Shown here piece after piece: positions 1-8,975 of a DNA stretch of 46,533 nt (positions are counted from its first letter, which is position 1; each line of letters begins with the position of its first letter). A model generated the notes under the pieces. That model had not been told where the DNA came from and ran no database searches. It saw only the letters and a program-made list of their open reading frames with translations. The stretch lies in NCBI GenBank assembly GCA_041946675.1, contig JBHGAU010000015.1, forward strand, positions 1-46,533. Reading direction: 5' to 3'. Source of the DNA: CAWBKV01 sp041946675 (GTDB lineage: Archaea; Halobacteriota; Methanosarcinia; Methanotrichales; Methanotrichaceae). A program made the translations under genes and the position numbers.

Positions 1-86
1 GCAATCTGTCGGCGCAGGAAGCCGTGGAAGCCCCGCTCTTTAGGGCGGGGAGCAGTCACCCCAAGAGAGATGATAAATCTACATGA
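1..86 (+). mobile_element. IS200/IS605-type TnpB C-terminal remnant and right-end hairpin
   Basis: Frame 3 is open from the window edge to TGA at 84-86 and reads QEAVEAPLFRAGSS, the kind of C-terminal tail seen where TnpB runs into the right end of an IS200/IS605 element. A GC hairpin with arms at 31-36 (CCCCGC) and 45-50 (GCGGGG) lies where the right-end / omega-RNA hairpin of such elements sits. The upstream part of the gene is outside the window, so I cannot tell whether the element is complete. Confidence 0.5.
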
Positions 87-164
87 AAGCATCACTGGAA
101 GTTACTATAGATAAATTATTTAACGGAGCAATGCAAAATATAATCTTTCGTTCATATCCGTGAA

Positions 165-198
165 GAATGAGGCGTTTATATGAATGAGGCGTTTATAT
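165..198 (+). repeat. 17-bp tandem duplication over a start codon
   Basis: The 17-bp unit GAATGAGGCGTTTATAT occurs twice without a gap (165-181, 182-198). Each copy carries a GAGG ribosome site and is followed by G, which completes an ATG. The second ATG (197) opens the gene; the first is 17 nt upstream, out of frame. Confidence 0.8.
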
Positions 199-694
199 GA
201 ATGTGCATAGTATGATTATCTTATTTGCATTGTTCGTCTCTCTAGCAGGAATTGCATATGGCCAGAATGAGATGAACAATGCAACAACAGGGATCACGCC
301 CTCCGTGGCAGTTATGGATCAGGCAGCTGTAGGCAATAACATCACCGCTAATATCACCGTGGCAGAGGTCATTTCAGATGGGCCGGGCTGGATTGCCATC
401 CATAACGATCTCTTCGGCCACCCAGGTGGCGTGATTGGATATACTCATGTCAATACCGGGAGAAACAGCAATGTCCCAGTCATCATCCATACATTTGTGG
501 CGACAGATGGCCTGCTTGCAGTCCTCCACTACGATCGAGGGATGCCAGGGACATTTGAGTACCCGGCGGTAGATATAGAGCAGAGGGCCAGTGGACAGAT
601 AGTAATTAAGCCTTTCAGCATCAAGGCTACGCCGAATATAATGCTTATGAACCTCACGCAGATGGCTAGAAATATGGGGGTTTGCGGGAAATGA
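197..694 (+). CDS. Secreted DUF7282-like protein
   Basis: This 165-residue protein has an N-terminal signal peptide (hydrophobic core about residues 6-20, cleavage probably near the A-Y-G-Q at 20-23), so it is probably exported and held at the cell surface. The mature part resembles the archaeal DUF7282 fold: a VAVMDQAAVG strand, a WIAIHNDLFG segment followed by a GV.GYTHV turn, then LLAVLHYDRG and a F.YPAVD stretch. Members have no proven biochemical role and are found in secreted archaeal proteins. The start at 197 has GAGG eight bases upstream. The family assignment is from memory of the motif order, so function stays open. Confidence 0.6.
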   Translation: MNVHSMIILFALFVSLAGIAYGQNEMNNATTGITPSVAVMDQAAVGNNITANITVAEVISDGPGWIAIHNDLFGHPGGVIGYTHVNTGRNSNVPVIIHTFVATDGLLAVLHYDRGMPGTFEYPAVDIEQRASGQIVIKPFSIKATPNIMLMNLTQMARNMGVCGK

Positions 695-868
695 GGTTAT
701 AGGCCATATAGCGCGTCAACCATATGGCCAAGGATCTTGCCATCTCTATAAGCTATTGGGTGCATATCACTCATATTTTATATTTCCGGTTTTCCCTATT
801 TTGCAAACTTCTAGAATGCCGATTCAATAAATGGTATATGACAGATATTTGTCTCCCCAGGTATTAGA

Positions 869-1543
869 TCAATATCCCAGACATTCGTTTATCAATATCA
901 GTGTGATCCTGCCTGTTCGCCTTTCATTCGCTAATATCACGCATTTCCCTATCTGGCTTGGGGTGCCCTGCGCCTTCCTGGTACGTGCATCCTCTAATAG
1001 ATATGCATACTCCCTTACCCTTTGCAGAGCATCAGAGAGCGTTGGAACTATCTTATTCACGCCCGAAACGAGTATCAGGTTCTTGGCTGCAAAAGGCCAG
1101 GCGCCAATCCGACTGCCTGTGGCATCGCAGGATATAAGCTCCCCTGTCATGGTGATGGCATTGACTCCTGAGAGGAAGTACTCAGAGCTAACCGATTTTC
1201 TTCTAAGCTCATTTCTTTTCTGGGCATCATTCTCTGATGTCACAATTTTATGTAAATTCTTCCAGTCTTGCTGTCCGCTATTTAGAAGATCCTGATAGCC
1301 TATCTCAATAAGCGTAGTTGATGAGCCGTTCATGACTTCGGAGCCCTTAGGTATTAATTCCTTTATCTTTTCAAGGGCAGCTTTTGCATCGGAGACACGA
1401 ATGACCTTTATATTGGCCTTCTTTTCGATAGACTGAACCGTTGAAGCGATATCATCTTCAGAGGGTATCTTGCTCCATCTCCTTGGATCAAGATTTAGCT
1501 CAGGCAGAAGATTGGCTGCACTGTATTTGGTAATATTCGCCGT
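869..1543 (-). CDS. LUD-domain (LutC/YkgG-like) protein, 5' end lacking a start codon
   Basis: The frame reads as a LUD domain, the fold of LutC/YkgG proteins of lactate-oxidation operons, often found as single-domain proteins in methanogens. Diagnostic parts are EKIKELIPKGSEV followed by MNGSSTTLIEIGY, the GVNAITMTGELISCDATGSR core, and AKNLILVSGVNKIVPTLSDA with VREYAYLLEDAR. The first ATG in frame is at 1333, but domain sequence continues upstream (RRWSKIPSEDDIAS...) to a stop at 1544-1546 with no ATG, GTG or TTG. An ATG at about 1565 in another frame would join after a one-base shift. Either a 5' frameshift has occurred or a short version starts at 1333. No LutA or LutB partner lies nearby. 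Confidence 0.65.
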   Translation of the reverse strand, partial: TANITKYSAANLLPELNLDPRRWSKIPSEDDIASTVQSIEKKANIKVIRVSDAKAALEKIKELIPKGSEVMNGSSTTLIEIGYQDLLNSGQQDWKNLHKIVTSENDAQKRNELRRKSVSSEYFLSGVNAITMTGELISCDATGSRIGAWPFAAKNLILVSGVNKIVPTLSDALQRVREYAYLLEDARTRKAQGTPSQIGKCVILANERRTGRITLILINECLGY

Positions 1544-1671
1544 TTAGAACACCTCACTAAATTATCCATCTCGAACTTATTGATATAGTATAAGGTAGTG
1601 CATTCAGATTAAAGATAATGTCGGCAAGATTTAATTTTCAGGGTAAGCATGCGACTATGATAGCATCGAAG

Positions 1672-1824
1672 CTAGCTAAAAAATGTTTTAACATCGCAGT
1701 TCTCTCCGCCGGAGCATACAACCTTTGTCCTTTCGACTGCTTTCACCTTTGCGAAGTTGGCTCCAAGCGCTGCTCCAACGCCTGCTGCTCCGGCAGTTAG
1801 GTGATGATCCTTCTCATCCTTCAC
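1672..1824 (-). CDS. Small Gly/Ala-rich protein of unknown function
   Basis: A 50-residue frame starts at GTG (1824), six bases after a strong ribosome site (GGGGGAG). The sequence MKDEKDHHLTAGAAGVGAAL has a charged start and a Gly/Ala-rich middle, then a basic stretch (AKVKAVERTK) and CSGGENCDVKTFFS with two cysteines. An ATG start 30 nt upstream at 1854 is possible but has no ribosome site. I do not recognise the family. The start is chosen on the ribosome site alone. Confidence 0.4.
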   Translation of the reverse strand: MKDEKDHHLTAGAAGVGAALGANFAKVKAVERTKVVCSGGENCDVKTFFS

Positions 1825-1897
1825 AGCTCTCCCCCTTAGGTATGTCCGGAGCACTTGTTACCAATCCGAATCTATGCGCTTAGTAAACTATCTGAGT

Positions 1898-2248
1898 CTA
1901 CATTTTCATCTTAGCTTCGATATACTCTTTCAATGCCACTGCATTGTTATGTCTCTCATCTTTGGCTCCATAGAGCAAGATCACATCGCCTTCTTTCACC
2001 TTGGCGGTGATTTGATCGATCGGCTCTATCTTCTGATCAAGCTCTTTGAAAAACTTATCCCGAAACTCAGTCCACTTGGCGGGGTCATGCCCAAACCATT
2101 TTCTCAGTTCATTGCTTGGGGCGATCTCCTTCAGCCAGAGGTCAACTTTTACTTCATCTTTTCTGAGGCCTCTTGGCCAGAGCCTATCCACTAATATCCT
2201 GAAGCCTCTTCCTGTGGGAGCATTATAAATCCTTTCTGTCTTTATCAT
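1898..2248 (-). CDS. DUF488 family protein (YeaO-like)
   Basis: The 116-residue protein matches DUF488 of the YeaO type throughout: the N-terminal IKTERIYNAP and RILVDRLWPRGLRKDE, then WLKEIAPSNELRKWFGHDPA, FRDKFFKELD, and the C-terminal DVILLYGAKDERHNNAVALK. Length is typical (about 115-120 residues). These are small cytoplasmic proteins of unknown biochemical function. It stands alone, with no operon partner within 300 bp upstream. Confidence 0.88.
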   Translation of the reverse strand: MIKTERIYNAPTGRGFRILVDRLWPRGLRKDEVKVDLWLKEIAPSNELRKWFGHDPAKWTEFRDKFFKELDQKIEPIDQITAKVKEGDVILLYGAKDERHNNAVALKEYIEAKMKM

Positions 2249-2592
2249 TTTAAAGCCTTCAGACAGATCTCAATCTTAAGTCTGAGGCAAAATAATTTCC
2301 GATTATTGTAGTTGAGATTTTTCTTGAAATAAATAATCATGATATGAATAAGGCTGAAATAATACAAGCGAATATGCAATGACTTGAATATGCAATGACT
2401 TTAGGAATGGGCTCACAAGTAAATGGGAATCCGTTTCACAAGAAAAAAATCAACTAGGTCGTCTGATAATATCGCCAAGAAGTTGAGCTGAGATTATCGG
2501 CGGCCTAGCTGAGATTGGGGATTCGATGATCTTCCAAGAGCCTTCACTGTCGTCCAGTTCTGAGCATTACCATCAGCTCTACAATATGTAGC
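2249..2592. other. Intergenic stretch, no gene seen
   Basis: This AT-rich stretch separates the DUF488 gene start from the next leftward gene's stop. I find no frame with a ribosome site and no tRNA-like structure. It must hold the DUF488 promoter, with an AT-rich segment near 2280-2340. Confidence 0.5.
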
Positions 2593-2937
2593 TTATGGAT
2601 AAATTGGATACCTCCAGTCTGAATCATACCTATACGGGGTAGGGTAATCGTAGAAGACAGGATAGATCATAACCCCATTTCGATAATAGGATGGTGACCA
2701 ATACGAATTACTAAGAAACGGCCAAGCAACATTTCGGTACCATGGATCAAAAACGGCGGAATCATAGTATACGGGATATGCTATCCCAGGTCCCCAATTA
2801 TAAACGGGATGATGATTAACAACATATCCGCCTGAAAGCCAGTCTCCACTCCCTTTGGCTTTTTCTCCTGTGCTTGGTGCAATGTTTGCTAGAAGCATGC
2901 AAGCAAAGATAACAGCGATTGCCAGTAATTTCTTCAT
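2593..2937 (-). CDS. Small secreted Tyr/Trp/Pro-rich protein
   Basis: This 114-residue protein has a clear signal peptide (MKKLLAIAVIFACMLLANIA). The mature part is unusually rich in Tyr, Trp and Pro, with motifs such as PVYNWGPGIAYPVYY and YPTPYRYDSDWRYP. It has no cysteine after the signal and no recognisable enzyme motif. Such composition suits a surface or cell-envelope protein, but that is inference. The ATG at 2937 is preceded by GAGGAGATGAG, a good ribosome site. Confidence 0.55.
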   Translation of the reverse strand: MKKLLAIAVIFACMLLANIAPSTGEKAKGSGDWLSGGYVVNHHPVYNWGPGIAYPVYYDSAVFDPWYRNVAWPFLSNSYWSPSYYRNGVMIYPVFYDYPTPYRYDSDWRYPIYP

Positions 2938-3226
2938 CTATTCTCATCTCCTCTCGTTTAATCAAGCCAATTATAAAGCTAAACGTATTTACATTTTTTT
3001 AATTTAATATTCGTATTCAGGTTTCTAATATTAATTCTGCAACAGTGGATTGACTATACTCATAATAAATCACCCAAAGGGCGCAAAATCGCCTTATATC
3101 TGATAGCCGAGATCTTCCTCTATGCTAAGCCTCGCAATACCCATCAATTATTATCTTGATTGCAATATTCAAAAGTTCTATAGCTGCGAGCAAAATGCCA
3201 AAAGATTACTCTCTTTTGCCTTTTGC

Positions 3227-3466
3227 TTACCATACTGTCCTGATCAAAGCACATTTAACCAGAACGGCAACCAGGCAAGCACCTATAATTGCCCCAAGCA
3301 TAATAAATGCCTCAACTAAGAAAGCATTCGCAAAACCAAGCCACCCTCTGATAAGGTTCTCGACGGGCTGGATTATGCTGCTTATTAAGGTGCTTACTCT
3401 CCATGCTTCTTGATAAATTATCTGGCGCCAAAACGCCCAATTTCTAAGTTCTATTTCTTCTACCAT
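3227..3466 (-). CDS. Small membrane protein of unknown function
   Basis: A 79-residue protein starting at ATG 3466. AGGGAG lies six bases upstream, which favours this start over the TTG at 3472 that abuts the ribosome site. The N-terminal half is amphipathic and Trp-rich (RNWAFWRQIIYQEAWRV). The C-terminal half has one strong membrane segment (AFIMLGAIIGACLVAVLVK). It has no family I recognise and no operon partner. Confidence 0.45.
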   Translation of the reverse strand: MVEEIELRNWAFWRQIIYQEAWRVSTLISSIIQPVENLIRGWLGFANAFLVEAFIMLGAIIGACLVAVLVKCALIRTVW

Positions 3467-3951
3467 TTTCAACTCCCTTGAAGAACTGGCCTTCTTTAGG
3501 GGATTATTTTATCCGGCCAATACTTTCAAACCTAAACTATAATGATATTTTTCTAAATGCAATACTGCCATATACCCAATCCAAATCATTGGATTAGGCC
3601 TTATAGACCGGGTTTCATTATGGATGCATCTAAGGATACATCATTGCCGTGCTCTTGACCAAAAAAGGAGAAAATGAGCCTCGACATATTACTTAGCTTT
3701 TAGCGCAACATATAAAAATTTAACTCTCGAACTAACGGGCTTGGGGATATAAGCTATTTTATTGGGATGATTGCATTGCCAAGCCTATGAGAATAACATA
3801 TCCTGGCTCGCTTACCCGGCGCGATCCCGTTCTAGCTGAAGAACCAGGTGTTGATGTTTTGATAATCGATATAATTATGGAGTCGTTTTGTAGAAAGTAA
3901 AGGGGCGGCAGATATATGCCGCTCATACTATCATTTCTGATGGTATTATCA
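3467..3951. other. Intergenic stretch; small hairpin only
   Basis: Nearly 490 bp with no supported gene on either strand. Its only clear structure is the hairpin at 3905-3922, listed separately. The rest is AT-rich and may carry the promoter of the small membrane protein. Confidence 0.5.
3905..3922 (-). terminator. Hairpin downstream of the PQQ-type propeller gene
   Basis: GCGGCA (3905-3910) and TGCCGC (3917-3922) form a perfect six-base-pair stem with a GATATA loop, 30 nt past the stop of the leftward gene. It has no long U tract, so its role as a terminator or 3' stabiliser is a guess. Confidence 0.35.
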
Positions 3952-5604
3952 TTACATCCTTATCGTACCTGCTACAGTTGAGGATGTCCTATTCCCTGGC
4001 AGCCCAAAGGCAACGATGTAGCCACCTGCATTCGTAACCTGTCCGCCTGATCCTGTAGGCACAAGCAGCATGCCGTTTCCTATCGAAGGTCCGCCTATTC
4101 CAACGGGCGCACCCACATTGAACTCCCACAGTTCTTTGCCTGTGTCTGCGTCTAGGGCCATCAGGATTCCTGTGGATATCTGCGGTGATTCTGTTGGGCC
4201 TCCGAAGTCGGTGCTGTAATTATAGGGCACGCCCATGGAAGTGAGATGTCCTGCGAAGACCACTCCATTAGTTACCAGAGGCGAGCAATATGTCGGATAC
4301 GGTGTATCGACCTTCCACTTGGTTTTGCCGGTCGCGGGATCAAGGGCAACTATCGATCCGTTCCCTATGCCGTTGGTCATGGATGTAAAGTTGGGCTTCA
4401 CAATCGTTTCCGAGCCTTGGCCGACGATATAATCGTATCCCTGATTGGATACTGCTGCATAAATTGTGCTGTTGTCAAAGGCCGTGTAGTCTTCGATTCC
4501 GTCGCCAGAGCCAGGCCAGACCAACTGGACGGTGGTGCCATTCGGGAATGTTGTCATTTTGCCCATGTAAAGTATGGCTAAGTTTTTCCACCAGATGGGC
4601 TTTCCAGTGGTTGCATTCATTGCCATGATGTCGCCCCTCTTATTATGGCCGATGACTATCTTCTGTGCAGTTCCATTTATTTCTGCAGTCATAAGATTGG
4701 TGCCCCATGTTGTATCCCAGTCATGCGTGTCGGGAAGCGTAACGTTGAGTACTGTGCCGTATGACACAAAGGGCGTTGCCCAGAGGACCTTTCCATCTGT
4801 TATATTAATAGCCATCACGTGGTTTGCGTACAGGTTCGGTGGCGGCCTGGTAGTGGCATAGAAATCCGGGGCAGGGTTGCCGGTAGGTATGTAGACTATG
4901 CCCTTTTCAGTATCAATTGCACCTCCGGACCAGGCTGATGCCCCGCCGTTAACGCTGGCGTTCTTTCCTGTAACCCACTCTCCCTCAGTGGTATTGATCG
5001 TCCAGAGTATCTTGCCTGTCGCTTTATCAAGGGCGGTCACTGAGCCCTTATTTGGCATACCAAAAGGCGGCGCATCACCCAGGGCAGATCCGGCTATCAC
5101 ATAGTTCTTCCATATGAGAGGGGGTGCAGATATCCTGAAAGCTCCGCCTAATGGCCTAATAGGTCCTGAATTCCAGATCAACTTGCCGCTGGTGGCATCT
5201 AAGGCCACTATGCCACCCGCAGAGCCCGTGGGAGCATATATGACACCATTCTCATACGCCATGCCATGTGAGCTTGCTGATCTGGGAAGTTTTACTATAG
5301 TCGGAATATAGGGGGTGTACTTCCACTTTGTCAAGCCTGTATTCAGATCAAATGCGATAACCTGCATGATGGCATTGGTTTGAGTGTAACCTGTATCCCC
5401 AATGATAAGTGGCGGATTCTCAATTGTAAAGTTGGTATTGAGTATCCACTTAACCTGGAGCTGATTTACATTATCCTTGCCTATCACTGTCTGAGGGCTA
5501 TGCCTGGACATGGCGCTATCATAGTTCATTATTGGCCAGTCCTGGGCAGAGACTACTACAATAGCCAGCAGAAAAGTCAAGGCTAGCAATAATATTTTCT
5601 TCAT
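3952..5604 (-). CDS. Secreted PQQ-type beta-propeller protein
   Basis: A 550-residue exported protein. A signal peptide (KKILLLALTFLLAIVVVSAQ) precedes seven quinoprotein-type blade motifs of the form ALD..TGK..W, for example VIAFDLNTGLTKWKY, IVALDATSGKLIW, VTALDKATGKILW, VMAINITDGKVLW, IVALDPATGKTKW and LMALDADTGKELWEF. This is the fold of PQQ dehydrogenases and BamB-like proteins. I do not see enough of the PQQ and Ca ligand set to claim dehydrogenase activity. Many N-x-T/S sites fit an exported, glycosylated archaeal protein. I chose ATG 5604 (MKKIL) because GAGGAG is just upstream; an ATG 15 nt earlier has no ribosome site. Confidence 0.8.
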   Translation of the reverse strand: MKKILLLALTFLLAIVVVSAQDWPIMNYDSAMSRHSPQTVIGKDNVNQLQVKWILNTNFTIENPPLIIGDTGYTQTNAIMQVIAFDLNTGLTKWKYTPYIPTIVKLPRSASSHGMAYENGVIYAPTGSAGGIVALDATSGKLIWNSGPIRPLGGAFRISAPPLIWKNYVIAGSALGDAPPFGMPNKGSVTALDKATGKILWTINTTEGEWVTGKNASVNGGASAWSGGAIDTEKGIVYIPTGNPAPDFYATTRPPPNLYANHVMAINITDGKVLWATPFVSYGTVLNVTLPDTHDWDTTWGTNLMTAEINGTAQKIVIGHNKRGDIMAMNATTGKPIWWKNLAILYMGKMTTFPNGTTVQLVWPGSGDGIEDYTAFDNSTIYAAVSNQGYDYIVGQGSETIVKPNFTSMTNGIGNGSIVALDPATGKTKWKVDTPYPTYCSPLVTNGVVFAGHLTSMGVPYNYSTDFGGPTESPQISTGILMALDADTGKELWEFNVGAPVGIGGPSIGNGMLLVPTGSGGQVTNAGGYIVAFGLPGNRTSSTVAGTIRM

Positions 5605-5928
5605 ATCTCCTCTATGCATCTTTTAGAATGCCACATCGATAATTATGGGCCGGCATTATATGTGTGTGCAGTATTGCACCCCTATTTAGTAGACGAACCA
5701 TAGTAACAAAGTTTAGCTTTCATCCGTATACTTGATGCGGTATTCTATAATTAATTTGTAATGTGCAAAGGTATAAATCTATGTTAGATATTTTTGCCCT
5801 CGATTAGTTATTCATATCAAAGGCCGAACTTATTTATCTGCAGGCGATATTTCAGAAATGTATAATGGTGACGTGAAGGGTGCCGGCCCGATTGCAATGC
5901 CGAAGATTCTTGAGACATTATATTTTAT
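5605..5928. other. Intergenic stretch, promoter of the propeller gene
   Basis: No gene seen. A TATA-like TTTATACC on the minus strand (about 5772-5779) could serve the leftward propeller gene. The rest is AT-rich and without obvious structure. Confidence 0.4.
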
Positions 5929-8358
5929 CTAATAACCTCTTTTGAAATTACTTAAACTCTGTGCTTTATCGTGAATGCTCACCTCAAAGTTCTTACCTTC
6001 CCATTTGCTGGCCTCCGGCCAGAAGAACGTAAAGGCCACCTTTGATCCGACAGGCAGCTTATCCGTTGGCAAATCTGCATAATATACTCTCAGCCCCGAA
6101 TCTCCAGCTTTAGTATCATGGGAACTCTTCCAATCATCTATGCTCCAGCGGATAACAGTATTCTTAAGCGCTTCAACCCTCAAGGTTTTCCCTTCCTGAA
6201 TACGGCTAACCTTGTTATTGAAACGCCAGGCAATAAATGGAGAAACGACCTTTTGTTCTTGATAGCGCTGTACAGTCTTCAAAGGCATATCAAAAACCTT
6301 TCCATCATGTAGTGAACGCCGGAGTTTGATATATTCCGCGTGAGCCCACATTAACGGCGTGGCTGATTTCGATGGCGAACCGCTAAACAATCCCTTTTCA
6401 GGTATATCGGATACATCCCAGACCTGCTCGGGGATAAGCCCACCCGCGCTCGTCTGGGCTTCCATCACGGCAAGTAAGTACTTTGCCTTTGAGATATTGC
6501 CCGCTGCAAGCTCATAATGAGCCCTCTCACCTGCCAGAAGCGGCCAGCCTCTGCCTATGCCGGTGCCGTCATAAGGGCTGCCGTCTTCATGCTCTCCATA
6601 GCCATCCAGATTATAGCGATGCCAGACAGGTCCTGTAGCAGTTCCCGTCTTAAGTAGGGTATCTATTACTTTTATAGTATTAGTTATGCGTGGATCATGT
6701 GGAGATCGGAGTCCAAAGCGAACAAGGGCAAGTGCTCCGGGGCTAATGACCTGAGAAACCGGGACCATTTCAGCTATATCTGGAGGACGATTTTTGATTG
6801 AAATAAAGCCCTGCTCAGGGGAAGTAAATGATGCCATACTTGATGGGGCAAGCCTGACGTAGTAACCTTCCACATCGAACCTGCGAGCAAGCTCCGTATC
6901 TGTTATGTATGTCCAGCGCTCGATCCCATCGTTCCAGATATCGGCAGTCTCTTGCAGATATCTCGCCATTCCTTCTTCTCCTGCTTCTTTGGCAAAATCC
7001 GAAGCTTCCAATAGCGCCGATACCTCGACTGCCAGAGTGAAGGGTGAATATCCAGGATCTTCCTCCCATCTATCCTCCTGCGTTACTGGGCCATTATGTA
7101 CTAAAAAGCTTGCAGCCTTGCGAACCATCGGCCATGGATCAATGCCATTCAGCCTTCCTATCCTTCTGAACGTTCCCGCAAGAAGGATTGGAAAGGCGGT
7201 CTCATCCATCTGCGTGCCTCTCCAGTAGGGCGTTCCATCCAGCCACATGTTCTGGGGCCAATGTCCGTCTGCCTCCTGAGTGCATATGAGGTAGAAAAGT
7301 GTTCGGCGTGCGCCTTGGTCATCCCCGGCAGCCAGCAGACCCCCTGCGCCTTCAACCAGATCTCGCGGCCAGATGAGATGGTAACCTCCGAGATCGTTAT
7401 CGCCCTTGATGTCTCCCCATGGGATGGATAGGCTGGCTACGATACCTCCCTGAAATGACTGGGATTCGTGGGTGGCTAAGACTGCAGTGCTTACACGATA
7501 GATATCGAATCCGCTTGCATTTACTTCCCCAAGGTTATAGCACTTTGACTGGAACTCTTTCCATCCTCTTATATAGCTATCCTTGATTTTATCGAAGTCT
7601 TGCAGCAAGGCAGCTTTCGCCTGCAGCCCGGCTTCTGCGGGACCTCCTCCAAAGGCCAGAGCCATGATAAACATACCCTTGCAGCCGTGCAGGTCTATTT
7701 CACCTGTCAAGGCAATATTCCCATCCGTTACCCTGGGATAGTGCCACATCATCCTTTTGTGGGCATTGATATCCTGCCAGCCATCGCTTATTCCCATATA
7801 GCCACAACTCATGCCAATAAAGGGCGTCGAACAGGCTAGGGCCATGGAAATGCCCTCTCGCTGAGCAAAAAGCATGGGAAATCCTTTGTAATCTCCTGCA
7901 AAACCGTTATTTTCATATCCATGGTTGTTGATATGGGGGGTCAGAATTGTGTAAAGATGATAATTTTCAAGATTGCCCTGAATTGGCTCAAATTTGACTT
8001 TCAGCAGTAGCACATTCCTGTAAGGATCTGTAAGAACTGTTTTGACGATACGATATTTTTCTTGTATACACGTATTGATTAGCCTATATGCAGGCACTCC
8101 TTGCTCCAAAAGCTTGATCTCATGAGCTGTATGGACCTTCTCCTCAGAAAAAAAGCGATTGCCATCAGATACCAAGAATTGAAGGTCTCTTGTGTTTGCG
8201 TGATCTACATCCGGATAATAGACTTCATTGATAATTCCATTAGAGATGGTGAACCAGACCCTGCTTCCACGGGGAAATGAAGTGCCAACGCCACTTTTGG
8301 CGCTTGATGTCCAGTTGGGGGCAATTCCAGGATGGCCCGGTGGATTAGCGTTATTCAA
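5929..8358 (-). CDS. GH15 glucoamylase / glucodextranase-like enzyme
   Basis: This 809-residue enzyme has the layout of prokaryotic GH15 glucoamylases: an N-terminal beta-sandwich (from about residue 1 to 270; FPRGSRVWFTISNGIINEVYYP is the typical opening) followed by an (alpha/alpha)6 barrel. Barrel signatures are IWPRDLVEGAGGLLAAGD, HWPQNMWLDGTPYWRGTQMD followed by ETAFP (the Glu fits the general acid), GERAHYELAAG and LIPEQVWD (the Glu fits the general base). It would release glucose from alpha-glucan ends. No signal peptide is visible, which suggests action on internal glycogen. The TTG start at 8358 is supported by GAGGTGA seven bases upstream. The gene stands alone. Confidence 0.9.
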   Translation of the reverse strand: MNNANPPGHPGIAPNWTSSAKSGVGTSFPRGSRVWFTISNGIINEVYYPDVDHANTRDLQFLVSDGNRFFSEEKVHTAHEIKLLEQGVPAYRLINTCIQEKYRIVKTVLTDPYRNVLLLKVKFEPIQGNLENYHLYTILTPHINNHGYENNGFAGDYKGFPMLFAQREGISMALACSTPFIGMSCGYMGISDGWQDINAHKRMMWHYPRVTDGNIALTGEIDLHGCKGMFIMALAFGGGPAEAGLQAKAALLQDFDKIKDSYIRGWKEFQSKCYNLGEVNASGFDIYRVSTAVLATHESQSFQGGIVASLSIPWGDIKGDNDLGGYHLIWPRDLVEGAGGLLAAGDDQGARRTLFYLICTQEADGHWPQNMWLDGTPYWRGTQMDETAFPILLAGTFRRIGRLNGIDPWPMVRKAASFLVHNGPVTQEDRWEEDPGYSPFTLAVEVSALLEASDFAKEAGEEGMARYLQETADIWNDGIERWTYITDTELARRFDVEGYYVRLAPSSMASFTSPEQGFISIKNRPPDIAEMVPVSQVISPGALALVRFGLRSPHDPRITNTIKVIDTLLKTGTATGPVWHRYNLDGYGEHEDGSPYDGTGIGRGWPLLAGERAHYELAAGNISKAKYLLAVMEAQTSAGGLIPEQVWDVSDIPEKGLFSGSPSKSATPLMWAHAEYIKLRRSLHDGKVFDMPLKTVQRYQEQKVVSPFIAWRFNNKVSRIQEGKTLRVEALKNTVIRWSIDDWKSSHDTKAGDSGLRVYYADLPTDKLPVGSKVAFTFFWPEASKWEGKNFEVSIHDKAQSLSNFKRGY

Positions 8359-8461
8359 TATTTGTCACCTCACGTCATCCTTTTATTCTAACCCTCCACC
8401 AGGCCATCGGGCATTTATCTCAGAGCTGGCAGAGTTAACAGCCAATATTTCGATTTGATCA

Positions 8462-8638
8462 TTAGCGATTAAAATTGTGTATAAATGACCTGAGATCTTT
8501 TCTTATGCGAAGTCCGCCGATCCATTTTTTGGCATGATCAAAATATTGCTCGGACTTCGTACGTATTGCCGATAAGAGGCGAAGTACTAACGCCGATATC
8601 ACAACAACAATCACAGTTGCCCAAAATTTTAATTTCAT
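8462..8638 (-). CDS. Small single-span membrane protein (58 aa)
   Basis: A 58-residue frame starts at ATG 8638 with AGGTG seven bases upstream. The N-terminus (MKLKFWATVIVVVISALVLR) is one membrane helix with a short basic lead. The C-terminal half is soluble and basic (FDHAKKWIGGLRIRKDLRSF). It lies just upstream of, and in the same direction as, the GH15 gene, about 100 bp away. Function unknown. Confidence 0.5.
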   Translation of the reverse strand: MKLKFWATVIVVVISALVLRLLSAIRTKSEQYFDHAKKWIGGLRIRKDLRSFIHNFNR

Positions 8639-8975
8639 TCAAAACACCTGAGCTATACGCTCAAGTATATTTGTTACAGAAAACATTTAAAATTTTTGGA
8701 ACCTGGATTTCATATATCTGGCTATATGTCTATTGGCAATCTAGTATTCATAGACGAAACAGCGATCAATCAGCTCGAATTCTCTGAAAACCACTGTCAA
8801 ATGAAGGACGGATATCCTCCTCAAGATTATACCTCCAGCAGCAGCTACCTTAATCCGCACCTATGATATATCAAGCGATTCAAAAATCGAAATGATGAGA
8901 AGGGAATAATTATTATACCTTCTTATCTGACTTCACTATTGGATTTAATACTTAGGGAATATTAATATTTGGATA
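8639..8975. other. Intergenic stretch with divergent promoters
   Basis: No gene seen. It must carry the promoters of the small leftward membrane protein and the rightward cupredoxin. A TTAATACTTA box at 8943-8952 is about 25 nt before the cupredoxin ATG, and no ribosome site precedes that ATG, so the cupredoxin mRNA may be leaderless. Confidence 0.4.

Noticed and set aside
831..1295. 154-residue plus-strand frame
   Set aside because: Antisense to the LUD gene, whose frame has clear family motifs.
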